Below, one piece after another: positions 8,245 to 16,729 of a stretch of 64,000 nt of DNA (within the stretch, counting starts at the first letter, position 1; every line of letters starts with the position of its first letter). A program made the translations under genes and the position numbers. Source of the stretch: Sphingobacterium paucimobilis HER1398 (GTDB lineage Bacteria > Bacteroidota > Bacteroidia > Sphingobacteriales > Sphingobacteriaceae); assembly GCF_000416985.1 (NCBI RefSeq), contig NZ_ATDL01000015.1, forward strand, positions 248,001 to 312,000, written 5' to 3'. Under the pieces are notes generated by a model. It was given only the letters and a program-made list of their open reading frames with translations. It was not told the DNA's origin and did not search any database.

Positions 8245-8808
8245 CTATCTCCACAACAGCTGTGCTTTGAAAACACAGGTTTTATCCAATAGATTATAAG
8301 ACTCATCATAAGTTGGGGTATAAAAGAACAGATACACCGGCTTTTTCATACTCCCGACAGACACTGTTTCTTCCGTGTCCATAAAATAGAAGCTATTGAC
8401 CGTCCGGGTAGCCTGCCACAATTTCTCGTTTCCTTTAGCCCCTACATCAAAGCGATGGTCTTTTGTTGAAGTAAAATACCAATAGCTTGGCGCCTCATCG
8501 TTGACAAACACCTCTTTATCGGCATTAAAGAAAGATTCAGCCATCCCCGTCTCCTCAAACCACATCACCTCCAGGTCGGCTTCGCCCAATGCAGACTTAT
8601 AAATATACTCATCTGTCGTCACCCCTACCAAAAAACCCTCCACTCCGGCAGACTTGAACTCAAAGGAAAATGTATTGGGTGAAAGTACATACTGATCTCC
8701 CTTGGGTAACACCACCTTTCCCTCTTGTAGAATCTTAACCTCTAGCTTTTGCGCCTTAGCCATACCTAATGTACACATCAGGGTCAAACAACAAAACAGT
8801 TTCTTCAT
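8245..8808 (-). CDS. Hypothetical secreted protein
   Basis: A 187-residue protein with a clear signal peptide (MKKLFCCLTLMCTLGMAKAQ). The mature part is beta-strand and aromatic rich, with no recognised domain and no catalytic motif. It lies 13 bases downstream of another small secreted protein in the same direction, so the two are probably co-transcribed. Periplasmic or surface location is inferred from the signal peptide only. Confidence 0.7.
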   Translation of the reverse strand: MKKLFCCLTLMCTLGMAKAQKLEVKILQEGKVVLPKGDQYVLSPNTFSFEFKSAGVEGFLVGVTTDEYIYKSALGEADLEVMWFEETGMAESFFNADKEVFVNDEAPSYWYFTSTKDHRFDVGAKGNEKLWQATRTVNSFYFMDTEETVSVGSMKKPVYLFFYTPTYDESYNLLDKTCVFKAQLLWR

Positions 8809-8821
8809 ATATCGTTTTCTA

Positions 8822-9316
8822 TTATAATTTCAAAACTACTCGACAGTCCGCACAGCTTACAGGTTTTGATTGTTTTCGATACACATCAAAATGCACCGTA
8901 TTCAACATTTTATCTAGCATTTCATCCCCCGTTGCTGTGCTTTCCTCTTTGACAGCCTCCATTCTTAGGTTCCCCTTCTCGTCCATCTGCAAGAGATAGT
9001 ATCCAAAATATCCCCGCGAATCGAGCATCAGTGTATCCCCTTCCAACCTCCACTGATACGTCTCCACCTCCGCTACATAACAGGTATCCAGATTTCCCTC
9101 ATAGTAGGTATAGTCCACCGTATTATCCGATCTAAACACAAAATTCCGAGACAGACGGCATGCATCAAAATCCTTAATCACCTCCTTGCCCTCCTCGATA
9201 AAGCCCGACCGCTCCAATTTCCATACACCGATTAACCCAGCAGCATCTATTTCCTGTGCGCTCACCTTAGCACAACATGCAACCAGTAGCAATAAGACCA
9301 TTCTCCAGTACATCAT
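8822..9316 (-). CDS. Hypothetical secreted protein, lipocalin-like
   Basis: A 164-residue exported protein: signal peptide MMYWRMVLLLLVACCAKVSA then Q. It begins the mature part with LIGVWKLERSGF, the G-x-W opening seen in lipocalin-like Bacteroidota proteins, and has further pairs of strands (YQWRLEGDTLML). Several cysteines (C53-type DACRL, DTCYV, CADCRV) may form disulphides in the periplasm. Its start is doubled (two adjacent ATGs at 9316 and 9313). It leads a probable two-gene unit with the next secreted protein. The ligand or role is unknown. Confidence 0.65.
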   Translation of the reverse strand: MMYWRMVLLLLVACCAKVSAQEIDAAGLIGVWKLERSGFIEEGKEVIKDFDACRLSRNFVFRSDNTVDYTYYEGNLDTCYVAEVETYQWRLEGDTLMLDSRGYFGYYLLQMDEKGNLRMEAVKEESTATGDEMLDKMLNTVHFDVYRKQSKPVSCADCRVVLKL

Positions 9317-9443
9317 ATAGCTACAAAAATAACAATTTCCGTCAGCTTCTTCCCTCCCTGTTTCCAGTGATTTCTGCTGTTATCCCGCCAGCGAACTGAC
9401 TCCAATATGACAGAGATAAGTACCGACTCCTTCTAAAAAAGGC

Positions 9444-9451
9444 TATCTTTA
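9444..9451 (+). promoter_or_regulatory. -7 box before TPP riboswitch
   Basis: TATCTTTA differs from TAnnTTTG at the last base only. It would start transcription at about 9455, right at the first base-paired strand of the riboswitch. No good -33 element was found. Confidence 0.35.
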
Positions 9452-9456
9452 CCCTG

Positions 9457-9534
9457 GCTTTAGGGGTGTCCATTGTTATGGACTGAGATAGACCCTTTGA
9501 ACCTGACACGGTTGGTACCGTCGTAGGGAAAAGC
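9457..9534 (+). promoter_or_regulatory. TPP riboswitch (THI element)
   Basis: All conserved THI-box blocks are present in order: GGGGTG (9463-9468), CTGAGA (9483-9488), ACCCTTTGAACCTGA, GGTTGGTACC and GCGTAGGGAA with C for the first G-C step (GTCGTAGGGAA). P1 is closed by GCTTT (9457-9461) with AAAGC (9530-9534). Family knowledge: thiamin pyrophosphate binds this RNA and lowers expression of the downstream genes. The operon that follows (thiM, thiE, thiD, tenA) is exactly what it should control. Confidence 0.95.
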
Positions 9535-9550
9535 AAGAACCTATCCAGAA

Positions 9551-9574
9551 GGCACAATATATTATATTGCTGCC
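9551..9574 (+). promoter_or_regulatory. Hairpin in expression platform of the riboswitch
   Basis: GGCA-CAATATA / TATATTG-(C)-TGCC forms a near-perfect inverted repeat between the aptamer and the thiM ATG. There is no U-tract after it, so control of translation or of an alternative fold is likelier than simple termination. Confidence 0.4.
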
Positions 9575-9627
9575 AACTATTCCTTAAAGCCTTTAAAAAC
9601 ATATATCTTTTTAAATCAGGCTTACAC

Positions 9628-10437
9628 ATGGCACATTCTATCATTAAACAACTAGAGGAACTAAGAGAGCTCAATCCTCTGGTACACAACATCACCAATC
9701 TGGTAGTGATGAACAACACCGCCAATGCCTTACTGGCATTGGGCGCATCTCCAGTCATGGCGCACAGTCCTGCCGAGGTCAAAAACGTAGTGGAAATATC
9801 CAGATCTTTAGTGATCAATATAGGCACACTTAGCGCGTCGTGGATCGAATCCATGTATCAAGCCGCATCCCATGCCACAACCATAGGATGCCCTTGGGTC
9901 CTCGACCCCGTCGGTGCTGGCATCTCCGCACTCCGTAATGATGCACTCCAACAGCTCTTGAACCTACGACCGACCGTCATCCGGGGCAATGCTTCCGAAA
10001 TACTGGCTCTAGCCGATTTCAGCCAAGCTACCACAAAAGGCGTAGACAGTACTGCCCACAGTTCCACCGCCCTCCAAGCCGCCATTAAGCTTCAGAACAG
10101 CTACAACGCCATCATATGTGTCTCCGGAGAGATTGATTATATCGTCTCTGCCAACGAAATCATCGAAGTACACAATGGCCATATCATGATGACAAAAGTT
10201 ACAGGACTGGGATGTACCTCCTCGGCGCTCATCGGAGCCTTTTTGGGTCTCCGCAACGATACCGTCGAAGAAACTATTGCCGGAGTCGCTGTACTAAGCC
10301 TGACAGGAGAGCTGGCCGCACGAACCGCTAAAGGTCCCGGAAGCCTACAGATGCATTTGTTGGACGCCCTGTACAACCTGGATCCCCTTACCTTACAACG
10401 TGAACTTAGTATACAGCGCTATGCCCGAAGAGATTAA
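9628..10437 (+). CDS. thiM: Hydroxyethylthiazole kinase ThiM
   Basis: A 269-residue enzyme of normal length. It phosphorylates the salvaged thiazole alcohol of thiamin with ATP. Family landmarks: LVHNITN near residue 19, the NIGTL block, LDPVGAG, RGNASEI, and VTGLGCTSSA with the conserved Cys196 near the active site. It is the first gene after the TPP riboswitch and overlaps thiE by 17 bases, so translation is probably coupled. Its presence without thiazole synthesis genes here indicates a salvage operon. Confidence 0.95.
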   Translation: MAHSIIKQLEELRELNPLVHNITNLVVMNNTANALLALGASPVMAHSPAEVKNVVEISRSLVINIGTLSASWIESMYQAASHATTIGCPWVLDPVGAGISALRNDALQQLLNLRPTVIRGNASEILALADFSQATTKGVDSTAHSSTALQAAIKLQNSYNAIICVSGEIDYIVSANEIIEVHNGHIMMTKVTGLGCTSSALIGAFLGLRNDTVEETIAGVAVLSLTGELAARTAKGPGSLQMHLLDALYNLDPLTLQRELSIQRYARRD

Positions 10438-11065
10438 CTTTCCATATTCCCTGTATCTGGTTCTCTCCGAACAGGACTGCATACACCTACCTTGGCTCCA
10501 AGTTGCTGAGGAGGCCATCCTTGGTGGTGTTGATATGATACAGCTGCGCGAAAAAAATGCAGATTATCAAGAGTTTGCAAAAAAGGCAAAAGCACTAAAG
10601 GAAATAACAGATCGATACCGAGTACCCCTAGTTATCAACGATGCTGTTGATATAGCCGCTGCCGTGGATGCTTGGGGCATCCATGTCGGACAGCAAGATA
10701 CCCCTCCCAGTGAGATTGTAACCCAATACGGAACCAAATTTCGCATCGGATGGTCTATAGAATCCCTCTCACAGTTGGATCCTCCCGAGATCAAGTATGT
10801 ACATCATCTAGGCGTAAGCCCCGTGTTCCGTACAGATACAAAAAAAGACACGATTACCGAATGGGGGCTCTCCGGCATCAGGCAGCTGAAGACTCTGACA
10901 CCATTACCACTGATCGCCATTGGCCATATCAACGAATCCAACATTGCCCAGGCACATCAGGCCGGAGCCTCCAGTATGGCTGTCGTATCCGCTATATGCC
11001 ACAGTGACAATCCCAGAGAGGCCGCATTGGCCTTAAAGCAAAAAATCAAAAACCAGCTATTGTAA
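10421..11065 (+). CDS. thiE: Thiamine-phosphate synthase ThiE
   Basis: A 214-residue TIM-barrel enzyme joining HMP-PP and thiazole phosphate to give thiamin phosphate. Motifs: MIQLREKN (pyrophosphate site), PLVINDAVDIA, DAWGIHVGQQD, GWSIES, the phosphate loop GVSPVFRTDTKKD, and AIGHINESNI. ATG 10421 gives the usual ThiE N-terminus; the frame could be read from GTG 10400 but that would add unrelated residues. It overlaps thiM by 17 bases and thiD by one base (TAATG). Confidence 0.94.
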   Translation: MPEEINFPYSLYLVLSEQDCIHLPWLQVAEEAILGGVDMIQLREKNADYQEFAKKAKALKEITDRYRVPLVINDAVDIAAAVDAWGIHVGQQDTPPSEIVTQYGTKFRIGWSIESLSQLDPPEIKYVHHLGVSPVFRTDTKKDTITEWGLSGIRQLKTLTPLPLIAIGHINESNIAQAHQAGASSMAVVSAICHSDNPREAALALKQKIKNQLL

Positions 11066-11898
11066 TGGAAACAAAGAAATACACCGTAGTCTCCGTACTC
11101 TCCATTGCCGGCTTTGACGGCAGTGGTGGTGCAGGCATACAAGCAGATACCAAAACCATCTCCGCATTAGGCTGCTACGCCATGAATGTACTCACAGCCC
11201 TACCCGTACAGAATACGCAGGGCGTCAAAAGCATCTACGAGATACCTACCCAAGCGATAAAAGATCAACTCGAGACCATATTTGAAGATATATATCCTAC
11301 TGCTATCAAAATCGGTATGGTGCACAGCACCGCTCTGGTAGAACTTATCGCTGATTTTCTAAAAGACTACAGAGGACCGATTATCTTTGACCCGGTAATG
11401 GTATCCACCAGTGGACACCGCTTGATCCAAGCAGAAACCATACAGGCCTGTATTGACAGGTTATTTCCACTAGCCACATTGATCACGCCCAATCTGGACG
11501 AAGTTGCTGTCCTGATCAACGAACCCGTAGACAGTCTGGCAAAGATGCGTACGGCCGGAGCGAAGCTCCTTCAGATGGGCTGTCAGGCCGTGCTTGTCAA
11601 AGGAGGACATCTTCCGGGAAATGACCTTTCCTCAATACTCCTCTGTGCAGATCAGGACATCCAGTTTGACACCACAAAAATAGAAACACGCAATACCCAT
11701 GGTTCGGGCTGCACCCTGTCTTCGGCCATAGCGAGCTACCTAGCACGTGGCGAGGACCTCCCGACCGCCGTTGGCAATGCGCTTGACTATGTCAACAAAG
11801 CCATACAGGGAAGCCAGCGCCTCACCATAGGCCACGGTAGCGGACCACTCAATCATTTTCATAACCCTCAAAAACTCATAACATATGACATGGACTAA
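11065..11898 (+). CDS. thiD: Hydroxymethylpyrimidine (phosphate) kinase ThiD
   Basis: A 277-residue ribokinase-fold enzyme. The start contains the substrate loop IAGFDGSGGAGIQADTKT; later blocks are PVQNTQGV, KIGMVHS, FDPVMVSTSGHRL, TPNLDE, VLVKGGH and the anion-hole segment THGSGCTLSSA. It performs two ATP-dependent phosphorylations, HMP to HMP-P to HMP-PP, feeding ThiE. It has no C-terminal ThiE or TenA fusion. Overlaps at both ends (1 base with thiE, 14 bases with tenA) place it firmly within the operon. Confidence 0.94.
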   Translation: METKKYTVVSVLSIAGFDGSGGAGIQADTKTISALGCYAMNVLTALPVQNTQGVKSIYEIPTQAIKDQLETIFEDIYPTAIKIGMVHSTALVELIADFLKDYRGPIIFDPVMVSTSGHRLIQAETIQACIDRLFPLATLITPNLDEVAVLINEPVDSLAKMRTAGAKLLQMGCQAVLVKGGHLPGNDLSSILLCADQDIQFDTTKIETRNTHGSGCTLSSAIASYLARGEDLPTAVGNALDYVNKAIQGSQRLTIGHGSGPLNHFHNPQKLITYDMD

Positions 11899-12541
11899 TC
11901 AAGCTTGGCAAACCATACAGCCTTTATATCAGGAAATACTGGACATGCCTTTTATACACGAACTCAAAAACGGTACACTACCATTAGCTAAGTTTCAGTT
12001 TTACATGCAACAGGATGCCCGTTATCTCGAGCACTATGGCCGTGTACTTGCTTACATGGGCAGTAAATGCACGGACAACGACCAGGCATTGGATTTTTTC
12101 GATTTCGGCAAGAATGCGCTGATCGTAGAGCGAGCGCTCCACGAGAGCTATTTTACACAATTTGGCATTACTAAAGATAGCGTAACAGCAGATCTCGAAC
12201 CCGTATGCCACCATTATGTACATTTTCTAAAAAGCACAGCAGCCTTTGATCCTCTAGAGGTCGCATTGGCAGCCGTACTGCCCTGCTTTGTCATTTACAA
12301 AGAAGTCGGTGATTATATCATCAGCACACAGACCCGTGCAGACAATCCCTACAAAAACTGGATCGATACCTACAGCGGTCCCGAATTTGGTATAGGTGTA
12401 CAAAAAGCATTAGGTTATGTCAATGCTGCTGCCGAGCGTACTACAGACGCTATTCGTAAGCAAATGTTGGACGCCTACGTAACTGCCTCCCGGATGGAAT
12501 TTAAGTTTTGGGACGCAGCCTACAACAAGACAACTTGGTAA
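11885..12541 (+). CDS. tenA: Aminopyrimidine aminohydrolase TenA
   Basis: A 218-residue all-helical TenA/PQQC-like protein. Catalytic residues sit at the expected positions: D44 (QQDARY), C134 (VLPCFVIY), and E205 (SRMEFKFW). TenA hydrolyses aminomethyl-aminopyrimidine, a thiamin breakdown product, to HMP, which ThiD then phosphorylates. As the last gene of the operon it supplies the pyrimidine half by salvage, in parallel with ThiM for the thiazole half. A hairpin 23 bases later closes the unit. Confidence 0.94.
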   Translation: MTWTNQAWQTIQPLYQEILDMPFIHELKNGTLPLAKFQFYMQQDARYLEHYGRVLAYMGSKCTDNDQALDFFDFGKNALIVERALHESYFTQFGITKDSVTADLEPVCHHYVHFLKSTAAFDPLEVALAAVLPCFVIYKEVGDYIISTQTRADNPYKNWIDTYSGPEFGIGVQKALGYVNAAAERTTDAIRKQMLDAYVTASRMEFKFWDAAYNKTTW

Positions 12542-12563
12542 CGATTAAGAAGCAGAACAAAGC

Positions 12564-12594
12564 AAGGGTGTCTGAAAGTAGTTCAGACACCCTT
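12564..12594. terminator. Hairpin between convergent tenA and thiolase genes
   Basis: AAGGGTGTCTGAA (12564-12576) and TTCAGACACCCTT (12582-12594) form a perfect 13-bp stem with a 5-base loop. It lies between two convergent genes and probably serves both. Neither side has a strong T-run (GGTTAATT on plus, GCTTTGTTC on minus), so efficiency is uncertain. Confidence 0.65.
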
Positions 12595-12600
12595 GGTTAA

Positions 12601-13779
12601 TTATACGCGCTTCAGGATCATCGCTGAAGCACCACCACCACCATTACAGATCGCGGCTAGACCATAGGTACCCTGCTCCTGCTCCAGCACGCTGCTCAGC
12701 GTCACGAGAATACGTGCACCCGAGCACCCTAGCGGATGTCCTAGAGACACCGCTCCGCCGTATATATTTACCTTGTTGAGATCAATGCCCAATAGCTGCG
12801 CATTAGCTAAAGCTACGACCGAAAAAGCCTCATTGAACTCGAAGAAATCAATATCAGCAATCGTCAATCCAGCCTTTTTCAGCACCTTCTCCGTCGCCAC
12901 ACTCGGCGTAGTCGTAAACCACTCTGGTGCCTGTTCTGCATCCGCACAGGCAATCACCTCCACCAATGGCTTCAGTCCCAAAGCGTGCATCTTCTCTTCA
13001 CTCATCAAAAGCAACACCGCAGCACCGTCACTGATTGTCGATGCATTTGCTGCTGTAACCGTCCCGTCCTTTTTAAAAGCCGGTCTCAGCGAAGGAATCT
13101 TATCATAATTCACCTGGCCAAACTCCTCGTCCTGTCCTACCGTCACATCCCCCTTGCGTCCTTGTATGGTCACCGGGACAACTTCCTTTTTAAACTTACC
13201 CGCTTCCCAAGCCTCCTTACTACGCTGGTATGAAGAAATAGCATAGGCATCCTGCGCCTCCCGTGTTATCGAATATTTATCCGCACACAACTCTGCAAAT
13301 ACCCCCATTGCATCCTGACTGTACGCATCAGAGAGACCGTCTTTCTGAAGTCCATCCACTAGTGTCTGATCGCCAAACTTCGCTCCCCACCTCGTTGATG
13401 TCGCATAGTATGGCGCCTGACTCATACTCTCCATCCCTCCGGCCAGTACTGTATCGGCATCTCCCAATCGAATGGCCTGCGCCGCCAATGCTACTGCTTT
13501 CATACCACTCGCGCAGACCTTATTAATGGTCGTTGCCGGCACATGATCAGGCAGTCCGCCTTTTTTCGCAACCTGTCTTGCCGGAGCCTGACCTAGATTC
13601 GCCTGTATAACGTTTCCCATCAACAATTCATCCACCTCATTGGCTTCCACCTGCATATCTTTTAACATGTGTTCGACGACTTTAGCACCTAGATCCGTGG
13701 CCGACAGACCGGACAATCCACCCCCAAAACCACCTATGGCAGTTCGCTGTGCAGCAACGATAAATACTCTTCTTGACAT
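12601..13779 (-). CDS. Acetyl-CoA C-acyltransferase (thiolase)
   Basis: A 392-residue thiolase with the complete catalytic set: acyl-carrying C89 in NKVCASGMKA, H348 in SLGHPLGCSG, and C378 in ICNGGGGAS. It cleaves 3-ketoacyl-CoA with CoA, or condenses acetyl-CoA in reverse. Its position, divergent from an acyl-CoA dehydrogenase and a 3-hydroxyacyl-CoA dehydrogenase, argues for the thiolytic step of beta-oxidation. Chain-length preference cannot be read from sequence alone. It reads as a monocistronic unit with its own -7 box about 100 bases upstream. Confidence 0.92.
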   Translation of the reverse strand: MSRRVFIVAAQRTAIGGFGGGLSGLSATDLGAKVVEHMLKDMQVEANEVDELLMGNVIQANLGQAPARQVAKKGGLPDHVPATTINKVCASGMKAVALAAQAIRLGDADTVLAGGMESMSQAPYYATSTRWGAKFGDQTLVDGLQKDGLSDAYSQDAMGVFAELCADKYSITREAQDAYAISSYQRSKEAWEAGKFKKEVVPVTIQGRKGDVTVGQDEEFGQVNYDKIPSLRPAFKKDGTVTAANASTISDGAAVLLLMSEEKMHALGLKPLVEVIACADAEQAPEWFTTTPSVATEKVLKKAGLTIADIDFFEFNEAFSVVALANAQLLGIDLNKVNIYGGAVSLGHPLGCSGARILVTLSSVLEQEQGTYGLAAICNGGGGASAMILKRV

Positions 13780-13875
13780 AACGTAAAACCCTATATATGA
13801 TTATTTAAAAGTTTATAATTGGGATTGCCCCAACACCCACAGTGTGCAAACAAAGCGCTCCATTGTGATAAGCAA

Positions 13876-13883
13876 CAAATTTA
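13876..13883 (-). promoter_or_regulatory. -7 box for thiolase gene
   Basis: TAAATTTG on the minus strand matches TAnnTTTG exactly. Start would be near 13869, giving a leader of about 90 bases. No TTTG lies at the usual -33 distance, so the call is partial. Confidence 0.35.
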
Positions 13884-13995
13884 GTATTAAATATCAAAAT
13901 AAATAGGAAATACAAAACCTTTTTGGCTAAATTAGCAATTATCCCGAATTATTAACAAAACATCGGGAGGTTATAACCAGTAAACTTAAACGTAT

Positions 13996-15168
13996 ATGCG
14001 GGCATCACTATTGACAGCAGAACACGAAACATTCCGAGAGACACTACGTACATTCATACGTAAAGAAATTCTTCCTCACGTCGATCGTTGGGAACAGCAA
14101 GGACAGATAGATCGCGAGATCTGGAAGAAAATGGGCGATATGGGCTTTATGGCGCTCAACTATCCCGAAGAATATGGCGGACTCGACCTGGACTTCTATT
14201 TTTCCATGATACTCTGCGAAGAGCTGTCTTATTGCTTTTCGGGTGGATTTACCATATCCGCCCTAGTCATCCAATACATGTCAGCCCCCTACCTATTGAA
14301 ACATGCATCCGAAGAACTGAAACAAAAATACCTACGTCCGGTATTGAGCGGCGATCTCATCAGTGCTGTAGCTATCACCGAACCTGGAGCGGGATCGGAT
14401 GTCCAACACATCAAAACAACAGCACGTCGGGAAGGCGACTATTATCTAGTCAACGGTTCAAAGACCTTTATCACCAATGGTTATTACGGCGATTTCTTTA
14501 TTACCGCTGTAAAAACAAGTCCCGAAAAAGGACACAAGGGAATCAGCCTGCTCCTTATCAACCGCAACAGCCCAGGGGTAACGGCTACCAAGATCACAAA
14601 AATGGGCTGGCTGGCCTCAGATACTGCCGAGCTCGGCTTTAACCAGGTCAAAGTACCGGTCTCCCATCTCATCGGAGAGGAAGACGCCGGCTTCAAATAT
14701 CTGATGGGCGGACTACAATTAGAACGCCTCACCGCCGCCATACACAGTTTAGCCACCGCAGAATCTGCTCTAGACTACACCCTAGACTATATGCGACAAC
14801 GCGAAGCCTTTGGCAGAAAGCTACAGGAGTTTCAGGCCCTACGCCACCGTGTCGCTCAGATGGTAGCCGATATCACAACAACCAAAGCATTTATACAGCA
14901 TTGCTGCGACCTACAGCAACAGGGTGAATATGCTGTTAAAGAATGTTCCATTGCCAAATTACAGGCCAGTGAACTCGCTGTCAGAGTCGTCAGTCAGTGT
15001 TTACAGCTATTCGGCGGCTACGGTTTTACCGAAGATTATAAGATAGCCCGACTGTACCGCGATGTACGCGTAGGGACCATCATCGGTGGCACATCCGAGA
15101 TCATGCTCGAAATCATTGCTAAGATAGCCATTGACGACATCCAGTATCAACCCAAGACCAATACATAA
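13996..15168 (+). CDS. Acyl-CoA dehydrogenase, long-chain/isovaleryl-type active site
   Basis: A 390-residue FAD flavoenzyme that oxidises acyl-CoA to 2-enoyl-CoA. Landmarks: AITEPGAGSD, NGSKTFITNG, QREAFGRKLQEFQA, and LFGGYGFTEDY. The catalytic base is not in the medium-chain position: the usual Y-E-G-T is here IIGGTSEIM. Instead E243 in GGLQLERLTAA occupies the helix-G position used by long-chain and isovaleryl-CoA dehydrogenases. Substrates could therefore be long or branched acyl-CoAs. The next gene starts four bases after the stop, so the two form an operon. Confidence 0.9.
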   Translation: MRASLLTAEHETFRETLRTFIRKEILPHVDRWEQQGQIDREIWKKMGDMGFMALNYPEEYGGLDLDFYFSMILCEELSYCFSGGFTISALVIQYMSAPYLLKHASEELKQKYLRPVLSGDLISAVAITEPGAGSDVQHIKTTARREGDYYLVNGSKTFITNGYYGDFFITAVKTSPEKGHKGISLLLINRNSPGVTATKITKMGWLASDTAELGFNQVKVPVSHLIGEEDAGFKYLMGGLQLERLTAAIHSLATAESALDYTLDYMRQREAFGRKLQEFQALRHRVAQMVADITTTKAFIQHCCDLQQQGEYAVKECSIAKLQASELAVRVVSQCLQLFGGYGFTEDYKIARLYRDVRVGTIIGGTSEIMLEIIAKIAIDDIQYQPKTNT

Positions 15169-15172
15169 CGCT

Positions 15173-16339
15173 ATGTCACACCCTCCATTTAATTTTTCCC
15201 GTATAGGTATTATTGGTGCCGGTATGATGGGCGCCGGAATTGCCTTCGAAGCGGCAAAGGCCGGTATCCAGGTATTGCTCAAAGATGTAACCATCGAGCA
15301 GGCACAACAGGGCAAATCCTATTCCGAACGTGTCTGCCTAAAGCTCATCGAACTCGGGAAAATGCAGGCCGAGCAAATGGCACCACTTTTAGCAAATATC
15401 CACCCCGTGGCCGATTACGATACATTCCACGACCTGGATATGATCGTTGAGGCTGTGTTCGAAGACATGGACCTGAAAAAGACGGTGATTGAAGCATCGC
15501 AGTCCGGTCTTCGGCCCGGAGCCTTTTTTGCTTCCAACACCACATCCCTTCTGATCAGTGAGCTGGCCGAATCAAGTCAAGATCCGACAAACTTTATAGG
15601 CATGCACTTCTTCTCACCTGTAGACCGGATGAAACTAGTAGAGATTATCCGTGGCAAGGAAACAAGTCCACAAACGGTAGAAAAGGCTACACAATTAGCC
15701 CATATATTGGGCAAAACGGTAATCGTCGTCAACGATGGTCCCGGTTTTTATACCTCACGCGTTTTTTTCAACTACCTGCTTGAAGCCATCAGCATGCTAC
15801 TGGAGGGCATACCTGCCGAGATGATTGAGGCACAAGCCCGTCAGGCGGGATTTGGAGCCAGCCCACTTGCGGTGTTGGATGAGATCTCCCTTCCGCTGAT
15901 GCTGCATGTCTATGACCAACTCCCATCTCTGAGTAACAGCCAACGGCGAGCATACCGTTATTTAGAAACATTGATTGCTCAAGGCCGATCGGGGCGTAAA
16001 ACAGGTAAGGGCTTTTATAACTACGGAGAGTCAAAAAACCTATGGAAAGACCCGACATTGCCAACGTCTGCTCCCCTTATCGATGAGGGAACAATAGCTA
16101 AAAGACTCTTGCACATAATGGCGTTGGACAGCTACCGCTGCCTAGAAGAAGGTATCTTGGACAGTACAAGCGATGGGGACACAGGCTCTATACTAGGTAT
16201 CGGGTATCCCCGTCATACCGGCGGTGTATTCCAGCATATCGATCAGGTAGGCTTGCCTCAGTTCGTTCAGGAATGTGAACAATTTGCCGACAAAGGTGAG
16301 CAGTGGGAGATTCCGGATTCTTTACGGGAGAGAGGTTAA
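15173..16339 (+). CDS. 3-hydroxyacyl-CoA dehydrogenase (stand-alone, FadB/FadJ C-half-like)
   Basis: About 388 residues. A Rossmann NAD site (IGIIGAGMMGAGIAFEAAKAG) opens the protein; then EAVFEDMDLKK, the SNTTSLLISELA block, the catalytic His in IGMHFFSPVDRMKLVEII, and NDGPGFYTSR. Two C-terminal helical domains follow, as in the C-half of FadB/FadJ, with GRKTGKGFYNY. No enoyl-CoA hydratase domain is attached and none is encoded nearby, so that step must come from elsewhere. ATG 15173 is chosen over in-frame TTG 15131, which would overlap the dehydrogenase gene. Confidence 0.9.
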   Translation: MSHPPFNFSRIGIIGAGMMGAGIAFEAAKAGIQVLLKDVTIEQAQQGKSYSERVCLKLIELGKMQAEQMAPLLANIHPVADYDTFHDLDMIVEAVFEDMDLKKTVIEASQSGLRPGAFFASNTTSLLISELAESSQDPTNFIGMHFFSPVDRMKLVEIIRGKETSPQTVEKATQLAHILGKTVIVVNDGPGFYTSRVFFNYLLEAISMLLEGIPAEMIEAQARQAGFGASPLAVLDEISLPLMLHVYDQLPSLSNSQRRAYRYLETLIAQGRSGRKTGKGFYNYGESKNLWKDPTLPTSAPLIDEGTIAKRLLHIMALDSYRCLEEGILDSTSDGDTGSILGIGYPRHTGGVFQHIDQVGLPQFVQECEQFADKGEQWEIPDSLRERG

Positions 16340-16729
16340 TGGAGTTATCTAGTTAACGTGTTATGGGGTTATCGAGTTATGGAGGTTAAAAAGTTAGAGG
16401 ATGGACGCCTTTATAGAGTTAATGATAATTACTTCGTCATAGCGCTGCGTCCCGATTTATCGGGTAGCGAAATAGCAGAAAGCGAAGCAATCCCCTTACC
16501 AGAAGGAGATTATCTACGATGAGCCCTTCGGGGTTGCTTCATTTCATTACCAATGACAGATTACCTACGGTGAGCTCGCAAGCTCCTTTTGGAAACTATG
16601 TCGTCCTCTCGACCGAAGCGGAGAGATCTACAAGCTATATATTAATCCTATGCAGTTGATAAACCCATTCGACTCCACTGCATTCCGCTCACTGATGACT
16701 CGGCACATAGCAGGGTGACGTTGACAGTA
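16340..16729. repeat. Non-coding, repeat-rich spacer
   Basis: No gene is seen in this 390-base stretch. It opens with degenerate GTTAT/GAGTTA repeats (16345-16400). Two near copies of a 17-mer follow: GATTATCTACGATGAGC (16508-16524) and GATTACCTACGGTGAGC (16559-16575). GAAGCAATCCCC (16484-16495) is mirrored by GGGGTTGCTTC (16530-16540). The run CTCTCGACCGAAGCGGAGAG (16607-16626) is itself an inverted repeat. It resembles degenerate interspersed chromosomal repeats of Sphingobacteriales; this resemblance is from memory. Confidence 0.5.

Noticed and set aside
9342..9854. Minus-strand 170-codon frame over the riboswitch and thiM start
   Set aside because: It is antisense to the conserved TPP aptamer and ThiM; its translation shows no family features.
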